From Brachypterus glaber (Eukaryota; Arthropoda; Insecta; Coleoptera; Kateretidae), in the NCBI GenBank assembly GCA_958510825.1, contig OY294046.1, positions 50,635,794-50,699,793 of the forward strand: a stretch of DNA of 64,000 bases. Reading direction: 5' to 3'. The position numbers and the translations under genes are program-made. The notes beneath the pieces were generated by a model. That model ran no database searches. It had not been told where the DNA came from and saw only the letters and a list, made by a program, of their open reading frames with translations. Of this stretch, positions 33,703-45,807 are shown piece after piece (the first letter of the stretch is position 1; each line of letters opens with the position of its first letter).

Positions 33703-34354
33703 ATGAAAATCCACCCCCACAAATAGGGTTAAACTACTCCCAAGCCCCAAAAAAAGTAGTTAATCATAAAGTATCTCAAGAAAAATCGAATTAAATAGAC
33801 CAGGGTCGATAATTTTGAAAATGGTAAAAAGTGAAAAAAAATTATAGTAGGATGAAACCCGTTAAAAAAGGACGAGAATATAACAAAAATGAAAGGAAAA
33901 ATAATTTACGGGCGATCTGAGGTCGGGAAGTGGAAGGGGGTGAGTTTTTAAGGGTAAAAAACGATGTATCTCGATTTCTGGCAAAACTACAAGTCCTATG
34001 GAAAAAAATTAAATGAGAAAGTTGTAGGTAATAAAGAGACCTACAACTTTTGTAATTACACTTTTTTCACATAACCTCAAAATTTTCTTGGTAAGTTCCC
34101 TCGACAATAATTGAGACTATAGTCTCCACTTCGTCAAAATTGTAAATCAGTAAGCCACCAGGGTCCCTCCCCAAACTTTCTATCGGTGACAATTGAACCG
34201 ACGCGTATGTTTCAGATCTAATCGCTAAAAAACCTGCAGTCTCGAGCTTTTTATAATGAATTATTAGGTTTCAAACATTTTCTAAGCAAAATTAATAAAA
34301 AAACAGCTACTTGAAGTAGCCGGGATATAAAAATATGAAATGGATTGGTCCCTA
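33703..34354. other. Intergenic with a small hairpin
   Basis: AAAGTTGTAGGT and ACCTACAACTTT flank an 8-9 nt loop at 34019-34050. Otherwise nothing recognisable. Confidence 0.4.
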
Positions 34355-34723
34355 CCCAGTCCGCACAAATTCATGGCAGGTACATAGCAGGTACATAACC
34401 ACTGTTCTATGTGATGTTGCATGTACAGTCCTTGGACTTTAACAATTCCGCCTCAAATTATGTATCAGGTACATAACATGTAACATATCAGCTACATACT
34501 AGGTACATAACATGTTATATAACTTTTGCAATATGGATGAGAGGTATCAGCCATGTCGTTTTTATACTCCTTGATATGTAGCAGAAACATACCAAATACA
34601 TCATAAGTTATCCCTTGCCATATGGATGAGAGGTATTTAATACATTAAAATTATATGGGTGATATGTAACATGGATGTTTAAATTCTCCCGTACCCCCGT
34701 TGAACGGCAAATATAAACTTCCA

Positions 34724-34790
34724 ATTTCGAATAGGTAAATGATACACAAATATGAAATACATATTTGTGTGCCACTTACCTATTCGAAAT
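34724..34790. repeat. Hairpin, about 31-bp arms
   Basis: ATTTCGAATAGGTAAATGAT then ACACAAATATG, with the inverse from CATATTTGTGT to CCTATTCGAAAT. Confidence 0.75.
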
Positions 34791-35345
34791 CTAAAGTCAA
34801 TATCTACAGGGTCCGGTCGAAGTCTTAATTTTGTTTATTTTGCAAAATTAAAAATATATCTTAAACTAACACTCGGTTGTCCTGCCAGGTATACATACAA
34901 AAAATTAAAACTACATATTACATATTCTGAATAATATATATTTTAAAAAAGGTGACTGTTTGTACATTTTTTTTAAAAAACGTATAATAAAATAAACATA
35001 TTCTGAAAAAAAAAAATTAAAATTAAAAAAAAAAACGTAATAATGCAAAATATCGAGGGGTAAATCTCATACAAACTCGCGTACACCAAATTTTGCATTA
35101 CCCAAGATTTGGAGAGATTTCGCGGGATTTGGCAAGATTTCGCGGGATTTTGCAATATTTTGCGGGATTTCGCAAGATTTCTCGCAAATTCTAAAAAAGA
35201 AACTAAATAATTCATTTTACATTTTCAAGTATAATATACTTAGTATATATATATATTATACGTTTTTGCGTTAATTACATACAAAAAAATAATTCATTCA
35301 AAATCTCTAAGAATAAAATAAATACAGCGCCACACAAAAAAAAAA

Positions 35346-35556
35346 ATGGAACTCCAACGGACTCGACTAGTCAATTCCTATATATTTTGAGCCGCTGAAT
35401 GCGAATCTGCAGTCGAAATTTAAAAGTTTTTAAAAAAACCTCAAAAAACCTAGCGAAAAAGTACAAAAAGGATGTTTTTTTGAGTTTATTTTGAAAATGG
35501 GACCCAATTTTTAAACTCCGACTCGGATTCAGCGGCTCAAAATACATAGAATTTGA
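35346..35556. repeat. Foldback with CAGCGGCTCAAAAT arms
   Basis: GGAACTCCAACGGACTCGAC and TTTTGAGCCGCTGAATGCGA at the left; ATTCAGCGGCTCAAAATACA and the inverse of the outer word at the right. A related word (CGCTGAATC) occurs in the 1.15 kb family at 44284. Confidence 0.65.
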
Positions 35557-35766
35557 CTAGTAGAGTCTGTCGGAGATCCAACCTTAGTTTGTGTAGCTGT
35601 GATATTAATAAAACATTTTTTACAACTTTCCACCAATATTACCGCGTGTCACTGAAATATGACATAAGTAGTATCTGGTGTACCACACCTATAATATGGA
35701 TGCTTTTGTTTCGGCAGTTTAAGAGTTACAATATGATGTTAACCTATGCTACTGAGAGTAGCCGGT

Positions 35767-35997
35767 GAGGGAACATTCAAGTATTACATAACTCAGATGA
35801 GACTAAAATTCATACACTTCATACCCCGGCTCTCGCGTTATTATAGATTATAGAGATTTCATATTTTGGCTACCCCCCTAATAGGGGGTGTAGCCAAAAT
35901 ATGAACTCTCTACAGCCTTAAATAACGCGGGAACCGGGGTATGAAGTGTATTAATTTTGCTACAATTTGCGTTACATAATACTTGAACGTTCTCTAA
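35767..35997. repeat. Foldback MITE, GAACRTTCAAGTATTACRTAAC family, copy 1
   Basis: GAGGGAACATTCAAGTATTA at the left, TAATACTTGAACGTTCTC at the right. The near-perfect palindrome is centred on CCCCCTAATAGGGGG with CTTCATACCCCGGCTCTCGC and its near-inverse in the arms. A second family member is at 54938-55088. Confidence 0.75.
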
Positions 35998-36357
35998 TAC
36001 ACGTGGTACCAATGTAAAAAAATACCGAGAGTTGCTGGTGACTCTCATGGTAGCCAATGTGTTAAATATTTAAGATTTCGGGGAATTTCGCAAGATTTCG
36101 CCAGGGTTGTACACAAGATTTCGCAGGAGATTTAGCTCGCAAAATACATTTAGAACAAGTTTTAGTTTTCTTCCAGTACACTCAGCCTTTTACAGTAGGG
36201 ATCCCAACTCCTTGAGGATAAATAAATAAAAAAAGTATATCTCTTTTTCATCAAAGCTGTCACATAGAACCTGATAATTCTCAGCAAACGGCTTACCCAT
36301 GAATATAGATTAACATACCACAATGACTTCAAATGTTTTCCATTTATTTTATCTGTT

Positions 36358-36501
36358 CGTTTTTATAGGTAATAGGTACCTTTTTTTGCAATTAATTGGG
36401 AAACATTTTTTGTGTTGGGATGCATCATCCGTTTTTATAGGTAATAGGTACCTTTTTTTGCAATTAATTGGGAAACATTTTTTGTGTGGGGATGCATCAT
36501 C
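36358..36501. repeat. Recent 72-bp tandem duplication
   Basis: Two adjacent 72-bp units (36358-36429 and 36430-36501) beginning CGTTTTTATAGGTAATAGGT, with one visible difference (GTGTTGGG against GTGTGGGG). Confidence 0.9.
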
Positions 36502-37732
36502 CATCCCATGGGATAATAATAATAAATGGTCTTTATTAGGAAAATGGGCGAAGTTTAGCTATCGCTACTCTTACACTGACGTCATCATTTCCAACAAACG
36601 ACACAACTGCATATTCCATTTTACTAAAAAAGTATAATCCATTATAATTTGAAATCTTATTTTGAGGTTAATTTTAAAAAAAGTATTACGATTATGTAGA
36701 TTATAAAACTTGTATAAACTAATAATTAGTTTTATTACTAACCTATCATAAAACACTTCAAAAAATAGCTTTTGCAAACACAAAAACACTATTCCCACGG
36801 TTAATTATGACGCCATACTCTACTACTATAATTTGACCAATAATTGGTCAAAGGATGTAGGCTAGATTGTTTGGCGGGAACTTCAAAATTCTAATTTCTA
36901 TTTCCATTGAAATCACATCTCTGATTTCTGTATTTTACAAGATATTACATAATTAGTTATACCACGAATGCGGATACTCGTATTCAGCGCTTATGGGAAT
37001 TTGTCGATTTCCAAAATAACTTTAAAAAAGTAAATTTGGTTAACTTATTTGTGAGTTTTATTCGAGTCGAACCAAACTGAAGTTTTAAACAAGCAATATT
37101 AAAAAAAAATCATAAAAAATTAAAAAAATATATTTTTTTTTAAGATTTTTGAAAAACGAAAAATTATTGAAAAAAATATAAATTAAATTTTTCAAAAAAA
37201 GTTCAAAAAAACTTTTTTTTCAAAATTTTCAATTTTTTTATTTGTTTTTGTAGAATTGATTTTTATAATAAAAGTAATTTTTCCTGAAAAAAATACGTTA
37301 ATAGGAATATTCTTCCAGCTTTTTTCGATTTTTTTTAAACTTTATCCCTCCATAACTTTTTTGTTTTTGGTGGGATTACTTTAAAAAATAATAGGGATCT
37401 TCACCTCGGACAACTTGATTATTCCTGAATATTTCAAGTCGATCGGATTATTATTATTAACCTGTACCTACATATGGTGAATTCATAACATTTTATGTAT
37501 CTAGTATGTTCTCATACCATATATATGATACATAACATGCAATATTGCATGTTATGTATCAGACATATGTATGTTACATCTTATGTAATATGGCACATGT
37601 AACTTAAAAAATCTTTTTATTATAGGGCATGTAATGTAGCATACATATATATGTTACGTCTCATGTAATATGGCACTTGTTACCTAAAAAATCTTTCTTT
37701 GTGATGTTGCATCCATGTATGTGCGGACTGGG

Positions 37733-38780
37733 TATATGGCGAAATATTTCGATTTGCAATTTTGGCGAAGTCGCGTACATACGTTCGTATACCGGGTGAA
37801 TTTTTAAAATGCCCCACCCTTAATACCTCGTGCACAAAAAAAAAATCAAAAATTTTGATTAAAAATTCCAAAAAATAGGTCGATTTGGTTGAGTGTAAAA
37901 AGCTTTGGTATCAAAAGAAAGAGTACAACTTAACTAGGGGTCCAGGAGTACCATTTTTGAAATATAATAGTAATTATATACCAAGGTAGAGAAGACTTTT
38001 TTTATAGCCGAGCGTATTAAATCCCAAGCTGCGTGGTTTATATATTAATTTTTTCACTACTAGCACTATTTAACTATTTTTATTCAAATAATAATAGTTA
38101 TTCATGGTACTAGTGGGAAAATTAACCTGTTTGGCTGACGCCTCGCAGGTAAATTTTCTCATGGGCAATATCGGTTTACCCATGAGTGCCATACAAGGTT
38201 TTATCCAATTAGGAATTCATATTTTTATTAAAAATTTTCATGACATTTACAAGAAAATAATTTGACAAGTGACAGTTGAGTGGGTAAAATAACGAGCACA
38301 TATAAAAGGTAGATTTTTTTTATATAGCCTAACTACCTATATATTTTTAAAAAATAATATATTTTTAAAAAATATTTTTTAAAAATAATTAAAAAAAATG
38401 TTTATTTTTTAAAATTATTTTGGCTTTTTGGGAAAATTTAATATACCATCAACTGTGAATAGTATACTATAATAATAGTGTAATGCGTAGAATTACATAA
38501 CTTCACCGCTTGTTATTATTATAAGTATTAGGTATCATTTTTTTAGTTAAAAAAAGGTAATGCCCCTTAATTTTTGCAGAAAACTTGTTGTTTTGTTTTT
38601 TTTTTGTTAAACTTATCTTAAGTTACCAAGGAAAGTATGTATTCTTTTGTTAACATCAGATTTTTTTTTAGATTTTTGTTTTTAATTTTTATACTCGTTT
38701 TTATACCGTTTGCAGATACGGCTTTTTCATATAATCCTGCAGTAAAACTTATCGCAAAATCGATATACATGTTCCTGGGT
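37733..38780. other. Intergenic, repeat fragments only
   Basis: Low-complexity A/T runs. A fragment related to the end of 25588-26276 lies at 38435-38510, and a small hairpin, CTCATGGG against CCCATGAG, at 38158-38187. No gene. Confidence 0.45.
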
Positions 38781-39057
38781 TTGTAAGCCAGCAGGAATCG
38801 GTAGTGTGCTGCGCGCTCGCAATATTCACAGTCGCGTGATCATTTCGGTCACCCAAAGCGTGTCTAAAAGTGACTTTCAGTGAGCCACGGTCGTTTACTA
38901 GACTTTACATAACCTATATGCCCCAGCAATGTGCTAAACAAATCAAAAGTGAGTTACGGAGAAAAAAAATAGAATTAAATATTTTATAAATTTGGTTGAC
39001 TTCCTTCCCTTATATGTTGAGCCTGATTTACAAATTACCATCTACCTTCCTTGTTGG
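38780..39057 (+). other. GC-richer island ending at a strong donor; possible noncoding first exon
   Basis: 38790-38900 is notably CG-rich for this window (GTGTGCTGCGCGCTCGCAAT, GGTCACCCAAAGCGTG). It contains TTTCAGTGAG, an insect initiator-like word, and a perfect GTAAGT begins at 39058. The first GPD2 exon at 52378 begins with a splice acceptor, so it needs an upstream exon; this is one candidate. There is no coding frame. The link is inference only. Confidence 0.2.
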
Positions 39058-39380
39058 GTAAGTAGGTGGACCGTCTACCTAACTGCCCCATCCACGTGTT
39101 AAAAAATTAAAATTAAGTGAAAATAATATTTGTTGTCCCCTCCCTTAATACTTATTAATTAATTAATTAATAATAATATTCATTATGACTCATACAATAC
39201 CACGTTACTTTCTGAACCTTAGCTTGCCCAGATGGATCAGGTAATATTAAAAAAAAAAATCAAAATTGAGTAATTTAAAAAAATTTAATACAACTGTTTT
39301 TACTTTCGTTAACTCAGATAGGTATAGTAATAATTTTCACTATAGATGAGTTCGCAAGTGAGAGGCACAACAGTCTATAG

Positions 39381-40038
39381 TAGGGTGGGCCGAATTGAAA
39401 TCTGGAATTTAAAAACGCAATACCCGTCAAAATATGCCTTCTTATATGCCTAATGTGTGTGTAAAAGCAGAATCAGATTAAAGGTCATCTTGAGCCTTCT
39501 ACACATAAATAACATAACCCATTTATTTTTTGGGTGTATATTTGGTATGCTTAGGGGGCACGATGGAGACAGGGGAAAAAGGGGGAAACTTTTTTAAACA
39601 GAAAGGGGGCTCGTGTGATAAATCATTTTAAAGCTTATAAAATTTTCATATTTTTTTATTTTTTCGGAACAATTTTTGGGGTTATTCGCGTAAGAATTAA
39701 ATCACGTGAAATTATGCCTCACTTCCATCACAAAGCAGAATATAGAGTGGCTTAAAATATGGCCTATGATGTTTGTAAATGTTATTTTCGGTTGTAAAAC
39801 TTATTTGTTTTTGCAATAGAACAGTTTTTGCATTTTGCTTATTCAGTTTTCTTGTTTTTATTTTTTTTAACATTTTTCCTAAAAGTTACACCTTTGTAGT
39901 GGGCACAAAAATTGAAAAAATAAATAAAATAAAATACACGCTTTTTTCTATTTGCAAGACGCATCTTTTCCCCCCCATTGGACTTTCAAATTAAAAAAAA
40001 ATAAATAAAACACACCTATATAGGAACGGCCCACCCTA
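39381..40038. mobile_element. hAT-type non-autonomous element, 658 bp, perfect 8-bp duplication
   Basis: The ends are TAGGGTGGGCCG and CGGCCCACCCTA; GTCTATAG flanks both sides exactly (39373-39380 and 40039-40046). The interior carries GGGGGCTCGTGTGATAAATC-like sequence shared with 31214-31910. No transposase. Confidence 0.85.
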
Positions 40039-41061
40039 GTCTATAGTAATTGCTATACCATGCATGATAGTCCCAGCAATGTATTATTAAAAATAATATT
40101 TATTTGATTTTGCTTGCCCTTTGACAATTGGCTAATAATTAACTTTATTTTTCCTTGAGTCATTTCTACAATACCTACGCCATAACCTGGGGAGGCAGGA
40201 AAAAAATAAAAGTTAAATTTTATAAAAAACAAATGTTGTGCTCAAACTGTAAATGGCTCATACAAATTAAGCTTGACTCATACAAATTGTACTGTATGAT
40301 ACAAATTTTGGAGTGTCGTAGGAGCCCGCATATTTCTGCGTGGATAAAATAGTTTAAATTTATTGCGCAAAATTTTAAAGTGTATCTTTCCAAAATTAAT
40401 TTTTCATAAAAACTTTAATCTGGTATTATAAATTATAATTATAATTTATAATAGGCTAGAGCGGAAGCGGTTAAAATAATAAAACAACGTATGCATATGA
40501 GCCATTTAACTAAATCGTGTTTCATGAGTCTTTTTCTTGCAAAAAATATGGGATACTTCCTTAAAAATATCAAAATTATTTAAAAAAGTATTTCAATAAA
40601 ATCAATTTTCACTGTTCAAAATAATTAAATTCGAAAAAATATGCTATAATTGTTTTTAGTTATGTATCTAAGTACTTAAAAATTATATTATAATTATTAT
40701 TATTATTAGTATTATTATTAGTATAAGGTTAAAAAAAAACCTAAAAATTGATGAAATTAGGTTGAAAATTAAACTATCTATATTCTATCTATATCTATAG
40801 GTACATGTGGGTAGGTACACATAATCATCATAAATTTAATTAATTAAATTTTGCCCATGTTTGTGGCTAAAAAATTATTTTCGTCATAGGTACTTAATTC
40901 TATAGAAATTATTTTCGTCATACCTAATTCTATTGAAACAAAATTAAAAACCGCAAAATTCGTTAAGACTAATCAAGTAATTTTTTGTTAACTGATATAT
41001 ATTTATACGTATATATAGATACCATAATCTGTTTTTTGACTATAGACTAGGTAGGTACATA
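40039..41061. other. Intergenic with a perfect AT palindrome
   Basis: 40424-40453 is a perfect 30-bp palindrome starting TATTATAAATTATAA. No gene seen. Confidence 0.45.
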
Positions 41062-41337
41062 TCTGTGGCTTGGTTCTAAAAGGGCCAATGTCACTTTTTC
41101 CGTATTTTGAGTTATATACCGACGATTTTAAGTTTTATACCGACGAACTAATTTTGTTAAGATCTATATAACCTAAAAAAAGCCAATATCAGTGCTCGTG
41201 AGATAAATGTAGACTTTAAGTGACAAGGGTCGACTTGTGTTTTCAATAAACATTTCTGTTAAACTGCTAAAACGGCCAATATTTGACTTTTCCGTTCAAA
41301 ATTTTTGACATTGGCCCTTTTAGAACCAAGCCACAGA
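41062..41337. mobile_element. Tc1/mariner-type MITE
   Basis: TCTGTGGCTTGGTTCTAAAA and its inverse (ending GCCACAGA), flanked by TA (41060-41061 and 41338-41339). The arms are about 32 bp (through GGGCCAATGTCA). Confidence 0.8.
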
Positions 41338-42428
41338 TATAATACCTAAATCAGTATGGTTAAAAAACAATTAAGAATAAGCAAAAAACTATAATGCGTT
41401 GTGTCCAAAAAATATTACTATACTTTTTTTTGCCATATAAATAGCCAGTTTTTAATTATACACGCTGTATATTTAGGCAAATAAATTACCTACAGGATAT
41501 AACCATAAAAAATTATCTAGTATATTAATAAGACTAAATTAATATTTAATAACAACATTAAACAAATTATTATAAAATATTATAAACATTAAATTAAACA
41601 AATTAAATTAAAAACTATAAACATGTTTTATAATTATTTTTTTTATATGCTATCGTTTTAAATACATATTTTATGTCTCAAAATTTAAGGGGTATTTTAT
41701 ATTCTTTTCAAATTTAATACTAGCGCCTCCGCCAAAATTGCCAATATACATATTTTTAAATTAGTTTTAAAACAGGTATCCCAGCTAAATGAAACACTCT
41801 GTATAAATTAGGTTGATACGAGATAAAAACGTGCTTTAAATTTGTGTTCTAATGTTTAAAATCATGACGCGTTATTTGCAAACTATAAAGATCTATTATC
41901 TATTAACAAATATGTTCGTCCCTCAGTAAAGGGTCCATATTGTTAATCTTAATTTCAAACGTACCTATTTCAAAATAAAAAAAAATATTTCCACTGAATT
42001 TAAGCCCTATAACTGTAGGTATACCGGATATTGTACAACTTTAATTATAATTATAATTATTTATGTTTAAGGCCTTTTGTGTCTATAAATAAAAAAATAA
42101 TCAAAAAGTGTAATAATTAACATTAAAATAACTAAGAATTTTGTCCAAACTAAATTATTTGTCAAGTTTCATTTCACTAGTTATATTCTTAGTTAGTTAG
42201 GTGTTAATTATTGGGTTAACCAACCTTGAGTATAATTTAAACTAAAAATATAAACAGCATGTGTTCTCCAAACTGACAAAATGTATCCTTTACTTTTGTA
42301 CATACATAACCGTTTTGTAATTTATCCTTCAAAAGTTTCTGGTAAAAATATGTACGTGTTTAAACGATATATTTTGAAAAGGGCATATTTTAATAATTAA
42401 ATACCTAATTTTATTTAAATTTTACATA
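41338..42428. other. Intergenic, no gene seen
   Basis: AT-rich. AAACACTCTGTATAAATT at about 41792 may be the end of a decayed TA-type element. Confidence 0.4.
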
Positions 42429-42853
42429 CACGGAAAGAAATTAGTGGGCTCTGCGCTATACATTATAAGATATTTGGTAACAGTGGCAAATTATAGTGAT
42501 TTAAGCTATAGATTATAAGGGACACAATAACTAATAATGTTAAAAATAAATTGGAAACGAGTATATATATTACAGACACGATTATATTTATTACAGGCAC
42601 TATTATAAATTTACAGAAATTTTATTATATTATAAAAATTATTAGCACGGACAATAATTAAATCTATTTAAGCTATAAATGCCATACTATTTGTTATATT
42701 TTATTATTCACTAAACAATTAAAGTATTTCATATAAATTTTTACACTGACTGCCATAATTGTAAGAGAAAGCCTTGTATTTATATAATAAGCGATTATAA
42801 TTTGCTTGGTATGTGTGTTATAGCCCTCCTAGCTATAATTTTTTTTTTCCGTG
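42429..42853. mobile_element. TA-type short-TIR element
   Basis: CACGGAAAGAAATT at the left and TTTTTTTTCCGTG at the right, flanked by TA on both sides. The interior has repeated forms of AGCTATA and TATAAT. The terminal repeat is short, so confidence is moderate. Confidence 0.5.
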
Positions 42854-43265
42854 TAAACTTCAAGTTTTAGTTTATTATTTCACGCCTAAGATTTATCTGT
42901 CAGATAAAGTGTCTATTAAATAAATCCAATATTTTTATATAGTAACTATCTAGCAAGGGTCGATCAAGTTAGTTTGGGGGAGTAGGCGATTGCTGATTAT
43001 TTTTTATGGGGTGGAAAGGGGGACCGCGGAGAAAATATCTGCGCTAAAGGGGACATAAACGTATCAAAATTTCTGTTTTAGGTAGGGTGTCGCTCTCATC
43101 GCCCTCCCCCAATAGACCCGCCCTTGGACTCTAACCCATTAAACGTTATTGAAAATTAACAGCCTAAAAACATAAAAAAATAAAAGTAGGTACCAATTAA
43201 ATAAATTATAATAATAATTATTAATAATTGTTAAATTATATTTTATGCTTAAAAAGCATATATTA

Positions 43266-43401
43266 GGCTTGTTCGAGATTCAAGTTCAGAACTGTTCAGA
43301 ACTGGTTCTGACCAATGGAGGTTTAATCCTTATTACCATGTGACTTTAAATAACCAATAAACAGTAGTCCAGAACTGATTCTAGCGTATCCCGAACAAAG
43401 C
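43266..43401. mobile_element. MITE, GGCTTGTTCG ends
   Basis: GGCTTGTTCGAGATTCAAGT with TCAGAACTG, and CAGAACTGATT...CGAACAAAGC in inverse, with TA on each side. Confidence 0.65.
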
Positions 43402-43856
43402 TATTATGTAATCATTTGTGCTTATGTATAATAAGCAATGGCGCATCCATTGAATATCGTCCAGCATAGGGCGCTCGACCATTTTCAAATTTTATATTAT
43501 TTTGCCTGTTGTTTACCCTATATATGTAAAACAATTTTATTTTATTTTTATTTTGCTTCAGTTGGGTGGCTACCCTATAAAATTTGCTTTTTTTTTTTAT
43601 TTTTGCATGTTGCGGAAATTTAAATTTCTCAGTTCTTAAATGAGCTAGCGATATGGAAAAAAAAATCTTTTTTTAAGCATACGATGGGCTATTTTTTTTG
43701 TTTGTCAGACTTTTTTTTTTAAATAAAATCAAAATAGGTGAAAATTGTATCCGAAGTCTGATATAAAATTTAATAAAATGACGATTTTTAAATTTTCATA
43801 TTTTCTTAGGTGGTTGAATTGAGGGGGCGATATTTTTTTTTCTAAACAGGGACCTA

Positions 43857-45599
43857 TCCAGACAGCACAAAGATGACCTAAAGAGATCTTAAAGATGTCG
43901 TAGCTCGTCATACAAGACGTCTTAAGAACGTCGGTTTTCACCATATATGCGTCTTAAAGACGTCTTAACGACGTCGTTATAAAAGGTAACGTCTTTAAGA
44001 CATATTTTTTTAGACGCCTTACTGACGCCTTGCACAGGCGACTTTACAACATAATACCCCTCCCATTTACGTTACTAGGTACGGTCTTATTGATATAAAA
44101 AGCATAATAAGAACTAGAATGAGAGGTAATTTGTTTGTCAAAAAAGATCTTAAAAAATGTGATTTTTTTGATTTATTTTTTAATTTTTTGTTTAAAAAAA
44201 AAGATCTTTAAAAAATGGTATTTTTTTTTAATAGCTGATTGTGGTTAATTTATTTTTAGCGATGAGTATCGAAGTTAAGACGTCACTAGGCAACAAATCG
44301 CAACTTTTTTTTTGCCCCGGTCGGAAAGTAAATTTTTCTTACTAATTCGAGGGCGTAGAATCCGAATCTGATCTTAGAAAAATTCCAGCACCTAAGATTT
44401 TTGAGATATACGTTCAGGTAAAAATTACGTTTTTTTTTCAAAATCTTTAAAAAAAAGAGTAGAATTTTGAAAATTTTAGTGTATATTAAAAAAAATACGA
44501 GGAATTCAAAAATCTATATGTCAAGAACCTACTGTCAGAGTAAGTACGCGAAAAAAAATAAAAAGCTTAAAATGAAAGTGCAGAGTTTACTTAATTGCTC
44601 ATTTGTGGCAAAACTATCAAATTTGTTTAAAAATTTTATAGAACTTAATTTGTAGATTATAAAATTCTCTACAAAAATATTTATATAAATATTTTTTTAT
44701 TTTGCTTAGTTTGTTCCTAAAAAGTAAATAAATGAAAAAGATATAAAATTAAAGTACACAGTGTAAACTTTTTTCCCGAGCCCAAAAAATATTTTTTTCT
44801 TATCAATTTAAAGGCGCAGAATCCAAATTTGACCTTAAAAAAAATTTAGCACGTCTTATTTTTTAAATTTTAGTACATGCAATTATGCCAATTTAAAAAT
44901 AATTTATAAAACAAAATATTGTGTATTTTTTTTGTTTTTTTTTTTTAATGGTTCTACATCATAAAAATGTTACTTTATTACATAAGAACCATAATACGTA
45001 ACATTTTTTTAGTTTATTTTTGACCGCCTAGTAATGATTTTTGACAATTTTTAGCATGCGTACGTGGCGATAAGCTTGTCCCCTTATGCACCCTTTTTCT
45101 TACCCTCCACCCCTACTTAGTTTTGTCACATTATCCATTTTTTTTATTATTTTTTTTTTCATAATATCCCTATTTATTCTACCTATGAATTTAAAGTTTC
45201 TATGTTTTAAGTTGGCTATTTTTTAACTAATATTGAGTCGCTGAATCCAAATTTGTCCTTGGAATATTTTTGTCTCCCATGATTTTAGAACAAAAGAGGG
45301 ATAAAATAATGATTTTTTAACATTTTTATCTTATTTTTCTCAGAAAACTTAGGTAGTAGAAATATTCTGTGGCCAGATTCGGTTTCAGCGACCCAAAATT
45401 AGTTAAAAAACATATGACTCCAATCGGGGCAAGAAACCGTGTTGACTAGTGTAATTAAAAGACATCTTATAGACATAATCAGATATCTTTTAAACATCCC
45501 TAAAAAGAAGTCCATATGATATCCTTTGCATGTCTTTAGGCGTCCATACATAATTAAGATCTAAAAAAGACGTCTTTAAGATATCATGTGCTGTCTGGG
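43857..45599. mobile_element. TA-type element with CCAGACAGCACA ends, carrying a nested 1.17 kb insertion
   Basis: TCCAGACAGCACAAAGATGA at the left and ATGTGCTGTCTGGG at the right, each bordered by TA. Inside the left end AAGACGTCTTAAG-like palindromic words repeat many times (43880-44010), and they recur near the right end (45450-45585). The body is interrupted by the element 44284-45451. A second, truncated copy of the body is at 30300-30745. Confidence 0.7.
44284..45451. repeat. 1.15 kb TIR family, copy 1 (nested)
   Basis: CACTAGGCAACAAATCGCAA at the left and CGTGTTGACTAGTG at the right. It is about 94% similar by eye to copy 3 at 49807-50956 over the sections compared. No coding frame longer than about 60 codons. 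Confidence 0.75.
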
Positions 45600-45807
45600 T
45601 ATAATTACTATACACTGGTAAAATTTCAAACAAAAATATTTACGTAATTTTTTTTATAAAGCTTCAAAAATACTACTTTTACCGAATTATTCAATATTTG
45701 AGCCTCAATTTCTCAGGGGTAACTAATTTTAAAAATCTGAAATTTTTACACGTAAGAGGTCTATATGTTGGTACTTTATAAAAAACATTTCAAGAATGTG
45801 AAATCTT

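Larger units (their letters stand above)
35053..36142. mobile_element. TIR element with internal tandem-repeat cargo (GGGATTTCGCAAGATTT type), split by insertions
   Basis: TCGAGGGGTAAATCTCATAC starts the element and CGTACACC follows. The cargo is degenerate GATTTCGCGGGATTTGGCAA-like units (35105-35190), resuming at 36065-36130 with TTGTACACAAGATTTCGC and a decayed right end GAGATTTAGCTCGC. Two foldbacks (35346-35556 and 35767-35997) lie between the halves. The right boundary is uncertain. Confidence 0.5.
34355..37732. mobile_element. Possible 3.4 kb TA-type element with nested insertions
   Basis: CCCAGTCCGCACA at the left and TGTGCGGACTGGG at the right, each bordered by TA. Both ends continue into similar ATGTTGCAT and TACATAACATGT-rich sequence. 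The interior carries other repeats (34724-34790, 35053-36142, 36358-36501). No transposase frame. The end word resembles that of 43857-45599. Two neighbouring solo elements in opposite orientation would look the same. Confidence 0.5.

Noticed and set aside
36323..36637. 104-codon frame with a duplicated 24-residue block
   Set aside because: Explained by the 72-bp tandem duplication in non-coding DNA; no domain or splice support.
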